A stretch of 64,000 nucleotides of DNA from assembly GCF_002109385.1 (NCBI RefSeq), contig NZ_CP020814.1:1759501-1823500 (forward strand), in the 5' to 3' direction. Positions 28,608-38,424 of this stretch are shown here, piece after piece. The position numbers and the translations under genes were made by a program. The notes beneath the pieces were generated by a model. It did not search any database. It was not told the origin of the DNA and saw nothing but the letters and a program-made list of their open reading frames with translations. Source of the DNA: Halalkalibacter krulwichiae (GTDB lineage Bacteria; Bacillota; Bacilli; Bacillales; Bacillaceae_D). The stretch's first letter is position 1, and each line of letters begins with the position of its first letter.

Positions 28608-28925
28608 ATGAAACGTAAAGAAAAACACGATTTGTGGAAAAAACGCATGGAGGCATACGAAGCCAGCGGGGAGACGATCCCAAAATGGGTATCTAAACAA
28701 GATGACATTACAGAATATCAATTCCACTATTGGCGAAAGAAGATCAAGGAAGAAGGAAACTCAGATTCAAGTGATGAGGTAAGCCGCACCTGGACATCTT
28801 TTGATGTCCCTACCTTCACCACCACATCCATTGAAGTGAGACTAGATGATCTGTCTGTCTATATTCCTGAAAATGTGAGTGAAGAACATTTGTCTCGTGT
28901 ACTACGCGTGTTGAGAAATGGATGA
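28608..28925 (+). CDS. tnpA: IS66 accessory protein TnpA
   Basis: A 105-aa IS66 OrfA. The N-terminal part (RKEKHDLWKKRMEAYEASGE) and WVSKQDDITEYQFHYWRKK form the helix-turn-helix region typical of this protein. It overlaps tnpB by 4 nt (ATGA), showing coupled translation. It is required for transposition in three-gene IS66 elements but is not the catalytic protein. The equivalent in copy 2 is nearly identical. Confidence 0.9.
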   Translation: MKRKEKHDLWKKRMEAYEASGETIPKWVSKQDDITEYQFHYWRKKIKEEGNSDSSDEVSRTWTSFDVPTFTTTSIEVRLDDLSVYIPENVSEEHLSRVLRVLRNG

Positions 28926-29278
28926 TCAATCAACGCTCCATTGATAAAGTCTACCTTGCAAAAGGGAGTACAGACTTACGAAAATCCATTGATGGACTTG
29001 CGGCTATCGTACAAGAAAGCTTTCAATTAGATCCCTTCTCCCCATGTCTATTTGTTTTCTGTAATAGACAACGAGATAAGATCAAAATCCTTCACTGGGA
29101 ACATAATGGATTTTGGCTCTATTATCGCCGTTTAGAAAAAGGTACGTTCCCTTGGCCAGAAGATTCATCTTCTTCTCCGCAAATGATTAGCCACCGTCAG
29201 TTCCGTTGGTTACTTGACGGCCTTTCTATTGATCAAAAATCTGCACATCCAAAAGTTACCGCACAGCGAGTCATTTAA
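28922..29278 (+). CDS. tnpB: IS66 accessory protein TnpB
   Basis: A 118-aa IS66 Orf2 protein. The conserved stretch VYLAKGSTDLRKSIDGLAAI and LFVFCNRQRDKIKILHWEHN with FWLYYRRLEKG identifies it clearly. Full length. Copy 2 of this gene has lost 103 bp, so this is the only intact TnpB in the window. It should not be confused with the RNA-guided nuclease TnpB of IS200/IS605. Confidence 0.92.
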   Translation: MINQRSIDKVYLAKGSTDLRKSIDGLAAIVQESFQLDPFSPCLFVFCNRQRDKIKILHWEHNGFWLYYRRLEKGTFPWPEDSSSSPQMISHRQFRWLLDGLSIDQKSAHPKVTAQRVI

Positions 29279-29326
29279 TGAATAAATGATAAAGCAAATC
29301 GATGAGAGGTGATGTATAATTAAGCT

Positions 29327-30907
29327 ATGAAAACTACAGAAACCACCTCTCAACCTACAACTGAAGAATTAGAAGAACGTGTCTCATCACTTGAGGAACA
29401 AAACGCAGAGCTGACGGCAAAAATTAAATGGTATGAGGAACAATTCCGTCTTAGTAAGCAACGCCAATTTGGTACTTCAAGTGAGAAGACAAATGCTGAT
29501 CAGTTAGAATTGCCTCTTTTTAATGAGGTAGAAATTACTGCTGACCCATCGATTGAAGAACCTACGGTTGAAACCATTACGTACGAACGTAAAAAAACCA
29601 AAGGTCAACGTGATAGTAAACTTGAGAACCTTCCGAAGGAAGTTATTGAGTATCGATTACCTGAAGAAGATCAGGTTTGTTTGTGCTGCAATGGAAAGCT
29701 ACATGAAATGTCAACAGAAGTACGACGTGAATTAAAAGTCATCCCAGCGGAAGTGAAGGTCATTGAACATGTTCAACATGTTTATGCGTGTCGCCGTTGT
29801 GAACGTGAAAGCACTGAGACTCCTATTGTTAAAGCTTCTATGCCGAAATCTGTTTTTCCAAAGAGTCTTGCTTCGCCATCTGCGATGGCCTACATCATGA
29901 ATCAAAAATATGTAGAAGGGCTTCCATTATACCGTCAAGAACAGCAATTTGCTCGTCTTGGTATCATTTTGTCACGCCAAACATTAGCTAATTGGGTTCT
30001 TTATGGTGCTAATACATGGTTAAACCTCATCTATGATCGAATGTATCAATATCTGATGAATCTTGATATTGCTCATGCTGACGAAACGACGCTGCAAGTG
30101 CTACGAGAGCCAGATCGTCCATCAACAGCTACCTCTTACTTATGGCTTTATCGTTCAGGACAGGAAGGCCATCCGATTGTATTGTTTGATTACCAGCAAA
30201 CACGAGCAAGTAAACATCCTAGAAAGTTTTTATCTCCTTTCCAAGGATACTTACATGTAGATGGATATGCTGGATACAATGGAATTCCAAACATAAAGTT
30301 AGTTGGTTGTTGGGCACACGCTCGTCGAAAATTTGATGAAGCTTTAAAGGCTTTGCCTAAAGAACAACAGTCGAAAGATGTCACAGCCAAAGAAGGCTTG
30401 AAGTTCTGTAACCAACTATTTGCGATTGAACGAGAAATCAAAGATTTGTCGTTCTCTGAACGTCATCAAGTACGTCTAGAAAAAAGTCGACCACTTCTTG
30501 ACGCTTTTTCAGCATGGCTTCGCATGCAAACGCCAAAAGTATTACCAAAGAGTGCACTAGGACAAGCGATCAAATACTGTCGAAATCAATGGGATAAGCT
30601 AGAGGCTTTCTTAGATGATGGCAGACTGGAAATTGATAATAATAGAAGTGAGAGATCCATTAAGCCGTTTGTGATTGGCAGAAAGAACTGGATTTTTGCC
30701 AACACTCCGAAAGGAGCAAAGGCAAGTGCTGTGACTTATAGTATTGTAGAAACTGCCAAAGAAAATGGCCTCAACCCTTATCAATACTTAATGCACTTGT
30801 TTGAGGAGCTTCCCAATATAGATGTGAGTGATGAAAAAGCCATTGATCAATTGCTTCCTTGGTCAAACAGTCTTCCGGCTCACTGTCGTATTCAACATGA
30901 TAAGTAG
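29327..30907 (+). CDS. tnpC: IS66 transposase TnpC
   Basis: A 526-aa IS66 transposase. Residues about 12-55 are a leucine-zipper-like coiled coil, a Cys-rich zinc-binding part follows (CLCCNGKL ... CRRCE), and the DDE-type core carries [17 protein letters not shown] and the terminal [14 protein letters not shown] signature. All are intact. The frame ends 52 bp from the right inverted repeat. Together with TnpA and TnpB it makes this copy a likely active element. Confidence 0.93.
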   Translation: MKTTETTSQPTTEELEERVSSLEEQNAELTAKIKWYEEQFRLSKQRQFGTSSEKTNADQLELPLFNEVEITADPSIEEPTVETITYERKKTKGQRDSKLENLPKEVIEYRLPEEDQVCLCCNGKLHEMSTEVRRELKVIPAEVKVIEHVQHVYACRRCERESTETPIVKASMPKSVFPKSLASPSAMAYIMNQKYVEGLPLYRQEQQFARLGIILSRQTLANWVLYGANTWLNLIYDRMYQYLMNLDIAHADETTLQVLREPDRPSTATSYLWLYRSGQEGHPIVLFDYQQTRASKHPRKFLSPFQGYLHVDGYAGYNGIPNIKLVGCWAHARRKFDEALKALPKEQQSKDVTAKEGLKFCNQLFAIEREIKDLSFSERHQVRLEKSRPLLDAFSAWLRMQTPKVLPKSALGQAIKYCRNQWDKLEAFLDDGRLEIDNNRSERSIKPFVIGRKNWIFANTPKGAKASAVTYSIVETAKENGLNPYQYLMHLFEELPNIDVSDEKAIDQLLPWSNSLPAHCRIQHDK

Positions 30908-30959
30908 ATTATAAGTTAATCCCCATCTCTATAATAGGTGGGGATTATTTGACGCTTAC

Positions 30960-30967
30960 AATAGAAA
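30960..30967. repeat. Target site duplication of IS66 copy 1 (right)
   Basis: Exact copy of AATAGAAA found at 28519-28526. Confidence 0.95.
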
Positions 30968-31026
30968 AGTGTCCAGAGGTCTTCGAAAGATTAATCTATA
31001 AAATTAGAAGTTTGATTAGTTTGTAG
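30968..31026 (+). pseudogene. Orphaned 3' end of the gajA-like gene
   Basis: Joining 28526 to 30968 (IS and one duplication removed) gives an open frame that reads EKCPEVFERLIYKIRSLISL and stops at TAG 31024-31026, 8 nt before the next gene. This shows the two genes were once a tight operon and where the insertion fell. Confidence 0.85.
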
Positions 31027-31034
31027 GTGAAATA

Positions 31035-32927
31035 ATGATAAAAGAGGAATTATGGAAACCAACTGATGGGATAGTTCTAGAGGAAGCTGCTTATCAAGTT
31101 GTAAGGAACCAAGAGAATACATTGGTAATTGCTGGGCCGGGGGCAGGGAAGTCAGAGTTGCTAGCCCAACGTGCTTCCTATTTATTGGAGACAAATATAT
31201 GTAAAGATCCTCAAAAGATACTTGCTATCAGTTTTAAGGTTGATGCAGCAGATAATTTAAAAAAGAGAGTAGAAAAGAGGATGGGTGGCGAATTAGCGAA
31301 AAGGTTTGAGTCCAGAACATTTGATTCTTTTGCTAAAACCATTCTAGATAGATTTAGACTAACGTTACCAAGCGGATGGCGTCCAGATGCAGAGTATAAT
31401 CTGGTTTTTAATGATCGAGAATTAATGGATATTGCCATTGGATATATTAAAAACGAACATCCTAACTTTCCGAATTGGCGATATGAAATAAAAGCTGATC
31501 GTTTGGTGAGAAGTTTAACTAAAGATCCATTGCATTTACTTGGCGAAAGAGAAGATGATTTATACGGTTGGGTAACAAAAGAACTATGGAAAGTAATGAT
31601 TAAAGGAGCTTCATCTCTCCAATGTTCATTAACATTTCCTATGATATCTAGGTTAGCAGAATATATATTAAACCTTAATTCATTTATAAAGTCTGCACTA
31701 AGATTGACTTATAGTCATATTTTTCTTGATGAATTTCAAGATACGACCTATGTTCAGTATGATTTGCTAAAGGTAGCGTTCTTAGGATCGAGTTCTGTTC
31801 TAACTGCGGTTGGTGATGATAAACAAAGAATTATGGGTTGGGCAGGGGCAATGGCTAACTCATTTCAGGTCTATTCTTCTGATTTTAAAGCACAAAATTT
31901 CCAATTAACTTTTAACCATCGTTCTGCTCCTAGATTGTTAGAAGTACAAAACGTATTATCTGAAGCAATTAATCACAATGCTTTTCATGTAAGGTGTACT
32001 GATAAGTGGGCAAAAGATGATGGAGTTTGTGAAGTGTGGACTTTTAATGATTATGTTCAAGAAGCAAAATACATCGCAAGGTTTTTAAATGTAAAACTTG
32101 AATCAATTAAACCACGTGATATTTGTATAATTGTTAAGCAGCAAGAGAGTGTTTATGCAAAGCAAATTATTGAGGAATTAAAAAAGGTAGGAATTAATTC
32201 AAGGATTGAAAAAGATTATCAAGATTTATTGTCGGAAGAATATGTTCAATTAATAGTAAATACACTTTATCTTACGATCTTTAAAAGTTCTCCAGCAAGA
32301 TGGCAAGAAATTATTAAACTAATATCTGAGCTTAATGGAATTGATTATAATGAAGATTTAAAAGCAATGTGGGGAATTGAAGAGGAATTTCAAACTTTTA
32401 TTTCTCAATTAAAAAGCAAAATGAATAGTATAAGTGATATACACAATGAAATACCTCAAATACTTGATGATATAATAGATTACTTCAGTTTAATTAAATT
32501 TAAAAATTACTATCCAAAGTACTCAGTTGGAAACTTATTAAAAAATACTAGGGAAAAGTTTCATCAAAAAATATTAGAATCTTATATAGAACATGGAGAA
32601 TGGGATAAAGCAATTCAAGATTTTTTAGGAGATTATAGTATACCTATTATGACTATTCATAAAAGTAAAGGATTAGAGTATGAATGTGTTTTCTTTATTG
32701 GTCTAGAAGATGATGCCTTTTGGAGCTTTAGAAGCCAATCTGATTCTGATATGAGAGCGTTTTTTGTTGCTTTATCTAGAGCAAAAAGTGAAGTTTATTT
32801 TACGTTTAGTGAAATACGGGAAATCATGAAGTATAGAAAATTACAAACAACGCATCAATCAAGATCTATAATTTCCTCGTTATATGGACTTTTAGTTACA
32901 GCTAACGTAGAAACAAAAAATCTCTAA
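31035..32927 (+). CDS. gajB: UvrD/Rep-like SF1 helicase, GajB-like
   Basis: A 630-aa SF1A helicase. Walker A AGPGAGKS is at residues 33-40, motif Ia ILAISFKVDAADNLKKR follows, motif II DEFQDT lies near residue 235, motif III GDDKQRIMGWAGA near 260, motif V/VI TIHKSKGLEYECVFF and FVALSRAKSEVYF near the end. It pairs with the OLD/TOPRIM gene upstream, matching Gabija; it is longer than the usual GajB (about 500 aa). GTGA and GAAATA lie before ATG 31035, a weak site compatible with translational coupling to gajA before the IS arrived. It may now be poorly expressed or driven from the IS. Confidence 0.8.
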   Translation: MIKEELWKPTDGIVLEEAAYQVVRNQENTLVIAGPGAGKSELLAQRASYLLETNICKDPQKILAISFKVDAADNLKKRVEKRMGGELAKRFESRTFDSFAKTILDRFRLTLPSGWRPDAEYNLVFNDRELMDIAIGYIKNEHPNFPNWRYEIKADRLVRSLTKDPLHLLGEREDDLYGWVTKELWKVMIKGASSLQCSLTFPMISRLAEYILNLNSFIKSALRLTYSHIFLDEFQDTTYVQYDLLKVAFLGSSSVLTAVGDDKQRIMGWAGAMANSFQVYSSDFKAQNFQLTFNHRSAPRLLEVQNVLSEAINHNAFHVRCTDKWAKDDGVCEVWTFNDYVQEAKYIARFLNVKLESIKPRDICIIVKQQESVYAKQIIEELKKVGINSRIEKDYQDLLSEEYVQLIVNTLYLTIFKSSPARWQEIIKLISELNGIDYNEDLKAMWGIEEEFQTFISQLKSKMNSISDIHNEIPQILDDIIDYFSLIKFKNYYPKYSVGNLLKNTREKFHQKILESYIEHGEWDKAIQDFLGDYSIPIMTIHKSKGLEYECVFFIGLEDDAFWSFRSQSDSDMRAFFVALSRAKSEVYFTFSEIREIMKYRKLQTTHQSRSIISSLYGLLVTANVETKNL

Positions 32928-32956
32928 GTAATATGGAAGGCTAAGGAGGGATATTA

Positions 32957-33721
32957 TTGAGTTCGAAAAATGCTACCGACTTATTAAAAGAATACGTTGA
33001 AAGAATTAACGAGGATATTCACTCTATGGTTGGGGAAGATAAGAAGATTTTGAGGGAGGCAAAGATTACTTTAAATGACATTTTGAAAAAAAAAGAAGGT
33101 TCCCAAAACTTTGAGGACTTACATGCTTCATCTCTATCTATTTTCACTACAATTATAAGTAAATTTTTCATAGGTAAGATATCTGAATTTAGTAAGATTA
33201 GGCATCAGTCTGGGGGTGCTAATTTTGCTATCGCTCATTTATTTGGGCATAGTGACATTGAAGAAGATCCAATATTTGCAGTTAGTAAAAATAATATTGA
33301 GTTTTCCGCGAAATCCCTTAATCTATTTAAAGACAATAGAGTGACAATTGCGTTAGGGAATGAAATTGAAGAGCATGTGCCACATAATCGATTACATGTA
33401 GAGAATCTACAATTTTATACTCCTGCTAAACAGGCAAGGGGATTTGCAGATAAAACATGTGCTGAAAGAAAAATCGTAGCCCACTTATTAAAACAAATAA
33501 AAGAAAAAGGTATCTATGATTTGGAAGGTTGTACGCTCTCTGTATACACCAAGTTGGAGCCATGTATTTATTGTTTTAATATGTTAGATTCATTTAGAAA
33601 GGAATACGGAGTCGATATTTACCTAATTTATAATGAAATGGCTAAACAAATGAAAGAGGAATTGGAAGATCCGAATATACTCGAAGAAATTAATGAGTTA
33701 CTTGAATTGTTTGAGTCTTAG
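32957..33721 (+). CDS. Cytidine-deaminase-fold protein linked to the Gabija-like operon
   Basis: A 254-aa protein starting at TTG 32957 behind GGAGGG, 29 nt after the helicase gene and on the same strand. The zinc-binding signature of the deaminase superfamily is present: C168-A-E170 and P202-C203-x-x-C206 in the EPCIYC context. The first 150 residues are helical and unknown; they contain IRHQSGGANFAIAHLFG. The fold could act on free nucleosides or nucleotides or on nucleic acid; the sequence does not decide. Gabija is normally two genes, so a deaminase third gene is unusual. The call as a deaminase is firm by motif; its partnership is inferred. Confidence 0.7.
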   Translation: MSSKNATDLLKEYVERINEDIHSMVGEDKKILREAKITLNDILKKKEGSQNFEDLHASSLSIFTTIISKFFIGKISEFSKIRHQSGGANFAIAHLFGHSDIEEDPIFAVSKNNIEFSAKSLNLFKDNRVTIALGNEIEEHVPHNRLHVENLQFYTPAKQARGFADKTCAERKIVAHLLKQIKEKGIYDLEGCTLSVYTKLEPCIYCFNMLDSFRKEYGVDIYLIYNEMAKQMKEELEDPNILEEINELLELFES

Positions 33722-34254
33722 ATATAATTTTTGAAAATATTTTATCATTGCCTAATTACTTGAGAACGGGGGTTTATTGCAACAATCAAGGAAAACGATC
33801 GTTTGATCGAAAAAGAGGGACTTATTTGGAGGATAATGGAAAGATTGTTTTGCTCAGAACCAAATTGAATATAAAAATATGATCTTACTAATTGAGTTGT
33901 CCTATGAAAGAAAATATAAGTTAATAAAATACCCCAAAGTTGAACGGATTATAATGCGCGGAGAAATTTATAAGCTCTATGCTACAGTCAACAATGTGCA
34001 CATGTTGAGTATATAGAAGTGGTAGATTATACTTTTCATCTGTATTATCCACCAAATTATTTTTACACAAACTTTACACATTACCATCACTAAACCTTAT
34101 AAACACAATATCTTTTGACCAATATCGACCCCGTGTACCAGTGTCATCTAATCAGCTAAAAAATTGTTTCCGATAACTCTATAAAACAAAGTGATTACGA
34201 TTACAAGGTTATTAAATCCACCCAATTTATTTTGGGTGGATTTTCTTAATTATG
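33722..34254. other. Gene-free region after the deaminase gene
   Basis: I see no gene above chance. There is a small palindrome (AACGATCGTT near 33796) and a terminator at 34215-34246. The rest is AT-rich and stop-rich and could be remnant sequence. Confidence 0.4.
34215..34246 (+). terminator. Rho-independent terminator
   Basis: Arms AATCCACCCAA and TTGGGTGGATT with a 6-nt loop, followed by TTCTTAAT. It lies just before IS66 copy 2. Confidence 0.65.
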
Positions 34255-34262
34255 GTTATATC
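34255..34262. repeat. Target site duplication of IS66 copy 2 (left)
   Basis: GTTATATC, repeated exactly at 39074-39081. Confidence 0.93.
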
Positions 34263-34436
34263 GTAAGCGTCAAATAATCCCCACCTATTATAGAGATGGG
34301 GATTAACTTATAATCTACTTATCATATTGAATACGACAGTGAGCCGGAATACTGTTTGACCAAGGAAGCAGTTGATCAATGGCGTTTTCATCACTCACAT
34401 CTATATTGGGAAGCACCTCAAACAAGTGCATTAAGT

Positions 34437-34441
34437 ATTGA
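34437..34441. repeat. Target site duplication of the IS21 element (left)
   Basis: ATTGA, repeated at 36922-36926. Removing the element and one copy restores the IS66 tnpC sequence of copy 1. Confidence 0.88.
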
Positions 34442-34562
34442 TGTAACTGCTAGACTAAACTGAACAGTTTTTGCTCGATAAAACTGAACACTTTCTGCTC
34501 AAATAACTTCCAATCAGTTAAAATTTGAAAGTATGAAGAAAACTGATTGGAGGACTAAGAAG

Positions 34563-36116
34563 GTGTTGAAATTAGAAATGATTGTTGAAGTTCATCAATT
34601 GAAAAGACAAGGTTTTAAAGTTGCTGTTATTGCGAGAAAGTGCAATCTATCAAGAACTACAGTTTATGAATATCTAGAAAGGGATTTTGAAGAAGCATGT
34701 AGGTGGGTGGACGATTTGAAGACTAGGAATCGGAAGCTGGATCCTTTTCAAGATCATATTCTAGGATGGTTAAAAGAGCATCCTGATTTATCTGCTTCAC
34801 AAGTTTCTGATTGGTTAGAGGAACGCTATTCTTTTTCTGACGTTGGTGATAGTACTGTTCGTACTTATGTTAGAGAGTTGCGAGAAAAGTACCATATACC
34901 AAAAACTGTTACATTTCGTAGTTATGAAGCTATAGAAGAATTACCAAAGGGAAAACAAATACAAGTGGACTTTGGAGAAATGAAAATTAGGACATTTGAA
35001 GGGAAATGGATAAAAATTTATGTCATTGCCTTTGTCCTTTCCCACTCACGGTATAAATATGCTGAGTGGCAAGATCGGCCTTTCACGACTCGCGATGTTT
35101 TGCGTTGTCATGAGAATGCATTTGAGTATTACGGAGGCAGGACAGACGAGATTGTATATGATCAAGATAAGCTTATGACTGTAAGTGAAAATGGAGGCGA
35201 CATTATCTATACGGAAGAGTTTCAAGCTTATAAAGTGCAAAGAGGGTTTTCAGTTTATTTATGTAAAGCAGCAGATCCAGAATCTAAAGGTAAGATTGAA
35301 AATGTTGTGAAATTCATTAAAAGGAACTTTGCGAAAAATCGAGTGTTTCATCAGCTGGACACGTGGAATGAGCATTGTTTAGCTTGGCTTGATAGGAAAG
35401 GAAACTATCAAGTGCACAATACAATAAAAAAGAGACCCGTCGATGTGTTCGCCCTGGAAAAGCCACATTTACGAAAGGTCTCCACTCTACTCTCTTTCGA
35501 GAGTAACCATGGAACAAGTATAACAAGAACTGTCCATAAGGACAATATTATCAAATATCAATCTAATAGGTATTCGCTACCACTTGGAACTTATAAACCG
35601 CAGGGAGAAAATACGGTCTATATTCGAATCGATAAAGAAGAGCTAATCATCGAAAAGACCCCAGGGGGTGCACTATTAGCTACTCACCCTCTTTCTAGAG
35701 GAAAAGGTCAACTAATAAAGAACACGCATCATTCAAGAGATAAATCAAAAGGGATACAAGCATATATGGAAACGATAAGAGCTTCTTTTGATGAACAGGA
35801 TAGGATACAACTATTTCTTGAAGAAATTGAAAAGCGATACCCTAGATACATACGAGACCAGCTACAAATTTTACACAGAGCAGTGAAAAATTTTGAACCA
35901 TTTATTCAACCTGCCTTAGATATTTGTATTAAGCAGACCTTGTGGAGTGCCAATGATTTTCATGATGTCATAAAACATTTAGCAAGAATTGAAAATCATG
36001 AGGGTACTATACTTCCCACTGATATTCCGATAATAGAAATGTCCTCCATTCATTACAAAGAGAAAGCATCTGTTAGAGAACTAGATGGTTATCTTAAGAT
36101 TTTAGGAGGTGTCTAA
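34563..36116 (+). CDS. istA: IS21 transposase IstA
   Basis: About 517 aa from the GTG at 34563, which has GGAGG 9 nt upstream; an ATG ten codons earlier (34533) has no site. An N-terminal HTH reads KVAVIARKCNLSRTTVYEYL, and the DDE integrase core follows (IQVDFGEMKI, then IVYDQDKLM, then ADPESKGKIENVVKFIKRNF). The C-terminal domain carries the beta-barrel segment YQSNRYSLPLGTY. It catalyses strand transfer with IstB as ATPase partner. Full length and apparently functional. Confidence 0.92.
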   Translation: MLKLEMIVEVHQLKRQGFKVAVIARKCNLSRTTVYEYLERDFEEACRWVDDLKTRNRKLDPFQDHILGWLKEHPDLSASQVSDWLEERYSFSDVGDSTVRTYVRELREKYHIPKTVTFRSYEAIEELPKGKQIQVDFGEMKIRTFEGKWIKIYVIAFVLSHSRYKYAEWQDRPFTTRDVLRCHENAFEYYGGRTDEIVYDQDKLMTVSENGGDIIYTEEFQAYKVQRGFSVYLCKAADPESKGKIENVVKFIKRNFAKNRVFHQLDTWNEHCLAWLDRKGNYQVHNTIKKRPVDVFALEKPHLRKVSTLLSFESNHGTSITRTVHKDNIIKYQSNRYSLPLGTYKPQGENTVYIRIDKEELIIEKTPGGALLATHPLSRGKGQLIKNTHHSRDKSKGIQAYMETIRASFDEQDRIQLFLEEIEKRYPRYIRDQLQILHRAVKNFEPFIQPALDICIKQTLWSANDFHDVIKHLARIENHEGTILPTDIPIIEMSSIHYKEKASVRELDGYLKILGGV

Positions 36117-36117
36117 G

Positions 36118-36885
36118 TTGGAATACTCGGTAGAGAGTTTACAAAGACAATTGCATCATTTAAGAATGTCCGAAACATCAAAAGAGCTGCCTGCTTTTTT
36201 AAGGAAAGCAGAGTCACACTCGTGGACCTATCAGGAGTTTCTTCGGGAATTACTTTCATATGAGGAAAAGCGTCGTGAAGAAAAAATGATCGAAAAACAC
36301 TTGAAGTGGGCAAAGTTTCCTTACCAAAAGACCATTAATGAGTTTAATCTTAAAGAAATGCCATCACTTAGTAAGAGACAGTTAAGGCAGCTCCAGGAGC
36401 TTTCTTGGCTTGATGAATCTTTTAACCTACTATTTTTGGGACCGCCAGGTGTTGGCAAAACACATATAGCAATCGGATTGGGGTTAGAAGCCATTCAAAA
36501 AGGACATCGTGTATCTTTTGTATCCATGGGAGAATTAGTACCTTTATTAAAAAGTGAGGAATATCTTCGGAAATCTCAACTGAAAATGAAGAGAATTAGA
36601 GAAGCTGACCTAATCATAATCGATGATCTCATGTATATGGCAATGGATCAAAATGAAGCTAATCTATTTTTTCATCTGATTAACCATCTTTATGAACGAA
36701 GTTCAATCATTCTTACATCAAATAAAGGGCCTGAGGAGTGGGGAGAATTAATAGGAGATAAAGGAATAACAACGGCGATTTTAGATCGCCTTCTCCATCG
36801 CTCTGAAGTGCTTCATTTTGATGGAGCTAGTCATAGAATTAAGTATCGAGAGTCTCTGTTTCAAGCGAAAAGTGTTCAAAATTAA
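36118..36885 (+). CDS. istB: IS21 ATP-binding helper IstB
   Basis: A 255-aa AAA+ ATPase of the DnaC/IstB family from the TTG at 36118, with GGAGGTG upstream and one base after the istA stop. Walker A GPPGVGKTH and Walker B LIIIDDL are visible, and the ending RLLHRSEVLHFDGASHRIK is typical. IstB forms rings on DNA and guides target choice by IstA. Intact. Confidence 0.93.
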   Translation: MEYSVESLQRQLHHLRMSETSKELPAFLRKAESHSWTYQEFLRELLSYEEKRREEKMIEKHLKWAKFPYQKTINEFNLKEMPSLSKRQLRQLQELSWLDESFNLLFLGPPGVGKTHIAIGLGLEAIQKGHRVSFVSMGELVPLLKSEEYLRKSQLKMKRIREADLIIIDDLMYMAMDQNEANLFFHLINHLYERSSIILTSNKGPEEWGELIGDKGITTAILDRLLHRSEVLHFDGASHRIKYRESLFQAKSVQN

Positions 36886-36921
36886 TGAGCAAAAAGTGTT
36901 CAAAACTACTTGACGGTTACA

Positions 36922-36926
36922 ATTGA
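36922..36926. repeat. Target site duplication of the IS21 element (right)
   Basis: Second ATTGA copy, matching 34437-34441. Confidence 0.88.
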
Positions 36927-38424
36927 TAAGGATTGAGGCCATTTTCTTTGGCTGTTTCTACAATACTATAAGTTAGAGCACTTGCCTTTGCTCCTTTCGG
37001 AGTGTTGGCAAAAATCCAGTTCTTCCTGCCGATCACAAACGGCTTAATGGATCTCTCACTTCTATTATTATCAATCTCCAGTCTGCCATCCTCTAAGAAA
37101 GCCTCTAGTTTATCCCATTGATTACGACAGTATTTGATCGCTTGTCCTAGTGCACTCTTTGGTAACACTTTTGGCGTTTGCATGCGAAGCCATGCTGAAA
37201 AAGCGTCAAGAAGTGGTCGACTTTTTTCTAGACGTACTTGATGACGTTCAAGGAACGATAACTCTTTGACTTCTCGTTCAATCGCAAAGAGTTGGTTACA
37301 GAACTTCAAGCCTTCCTTAGCTAAGACTTCTTTCGATTGTTGTTCTTTAGGCAAAGCTTTTAAAGCTTCATCAAATTTCCGACGAGCGTGTGCCCAACAA
37401 CCAACTAACTTCACATTTGGAAGTCCGTTGTATCCAGCATATCCATCTACATGTAAGTAGCCTTGAAAAGGAGATAAAAACTTTTTCGGATGTTTACTTG
37501 CTCGTGTTTGCTGGTAATCAAACAATACAATCGGATGGCCTTCCTGGCCTGAACGATAAAGCCATAAGTAAGAGGAAGTTGTTGATGGACGATCTGGCTC
37601 TCGTAGCACTTGCAGCGTCGTTTCATCAGCATGAGCAATATCAAGATTCATCAGATATTGATACATTCGATCATAGATGAGGTTTAACCATGTATTAGCA
37701 CCATAAAGAACCCAATTAGCTAATGTTTGGCGTGATAAAGAGACACCTAAACGAGCAAATTGCTGTTCTTGACGGTATAATGGAAGCCCTTCCACATATT
37801 TTTGATTCATGATATAGGCCATCGCAGATGGCGAAGCAAGACTCTTTGGAAAAACAGGTTTCGGCATGGAAGCTTTAACAATAGGGGTCTCAGTGCTTTC
37901 ACGTTCACAACGGCGACACGCATAAACATGTTGTACATGTTCAATGACCTTCACTTCGGCTGGTATGACTTTTAATTCACGACGTACCTCTGTCGACATT
38001 TCGTGTAGATTTCCATTGCAGCACGAACAAACCTGATCTTCCACAGGTAATCGATACTCGATGACTTCCTTCGGAAGGTTCTCAAGTTTGATATCACGTT
38101 GCCCTTTGGTTTTTTTACGTTGATACGTAATCATTTCAACCGTAGGTTCTTCAATTGATGGATCAGCCGTAATTTCTATCTCATTAAAAAGAGGCAATTC
38201 TAACTAATCAGCATTTGTCTTCTCACTTGAAGTACCAAATTGGCGTTGCTTACTAAGACGGAATTGTTCTTCATACCATTTAATTTTTGCCGTCAGCTCC
38301 GCGTTTTGTTCCTCAAGTGATGAGACACGTTTTTCTAAATCTTCAGTTGTAGGTTGAGAGGTGGTTTCTGTTGTTTTCATAGCTTAATTATACATCACCT
38401 CTCATCCATTTGCTTAACATTTCA

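Larger units (their letters stand above)
28527..30959 (+). mobile_element. IS66-family insertion sequence, copy 1 (intact)
   Basis: A 2,433-bp element with terminal inverted repeats beginning GTAAGCGTCAAATAAT and ending in the complement (ATTATTTGACGCTTAC). It has perfect 8-bp target duplications. It encodes the three usual IS66 genes, all open. Near the right end a hairpin (arms AATCCCCA 30918-30925 and TGGGGATT 30939-30946) may stop transcripts and so be polar on the UvrD-like gene. Confidence 0.95.
34442..36921 (+). mobile_element. IS21-family insertion sequence (intact)
   Basis: A 2,480-bp element with ends TGTAAC...GTTACA. Two tandem copies of a site like TGAACA(C/G)TTTTTGCTC lie near the left end (about 34461-34500) and related copies in reverse at the right end (36860-36905), as expected for IstA binding sites. 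Genes istA and istB are both open. Confidence 0.92.
34315..38380 (-). pseudogene. tnpC: IS66 transposase TnpC, broken copy
   Basis: The gene starts at ATG 38380 on the minus strand and stops after 58 codons at TAG 38206-38204, where copy 1 has CAG (Gln). The frame stays open from 38203 to about 36927, then is cut by the IS21 at the codons for NPYQY; the last part of the coding sequence lies at 34315-34441. Sequence otherwise is almost identical to copy 1. Two independent lesions mean it is dead. Confidence 0.9.

Noticed and set aside
28922..29278. TnpB as a possible RNA-guided nuclease
   Set aside because: It is the IS66 Orf2 accessory protein (118 aa, VYLAKGSTDLRKSIDG motif), unrelated to the IS200/IS605 TnpB; there is no RuvC core and no omega-RNA-like end.
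30960..34262. Composite transposon formed by the two IS66 copies carrying gajB and the deaminase gene
   Set aside because: Each IS66 copy has its own different 8-bp target duplication, so they inserted separately; a composite move would give one duplication at the outer ends.
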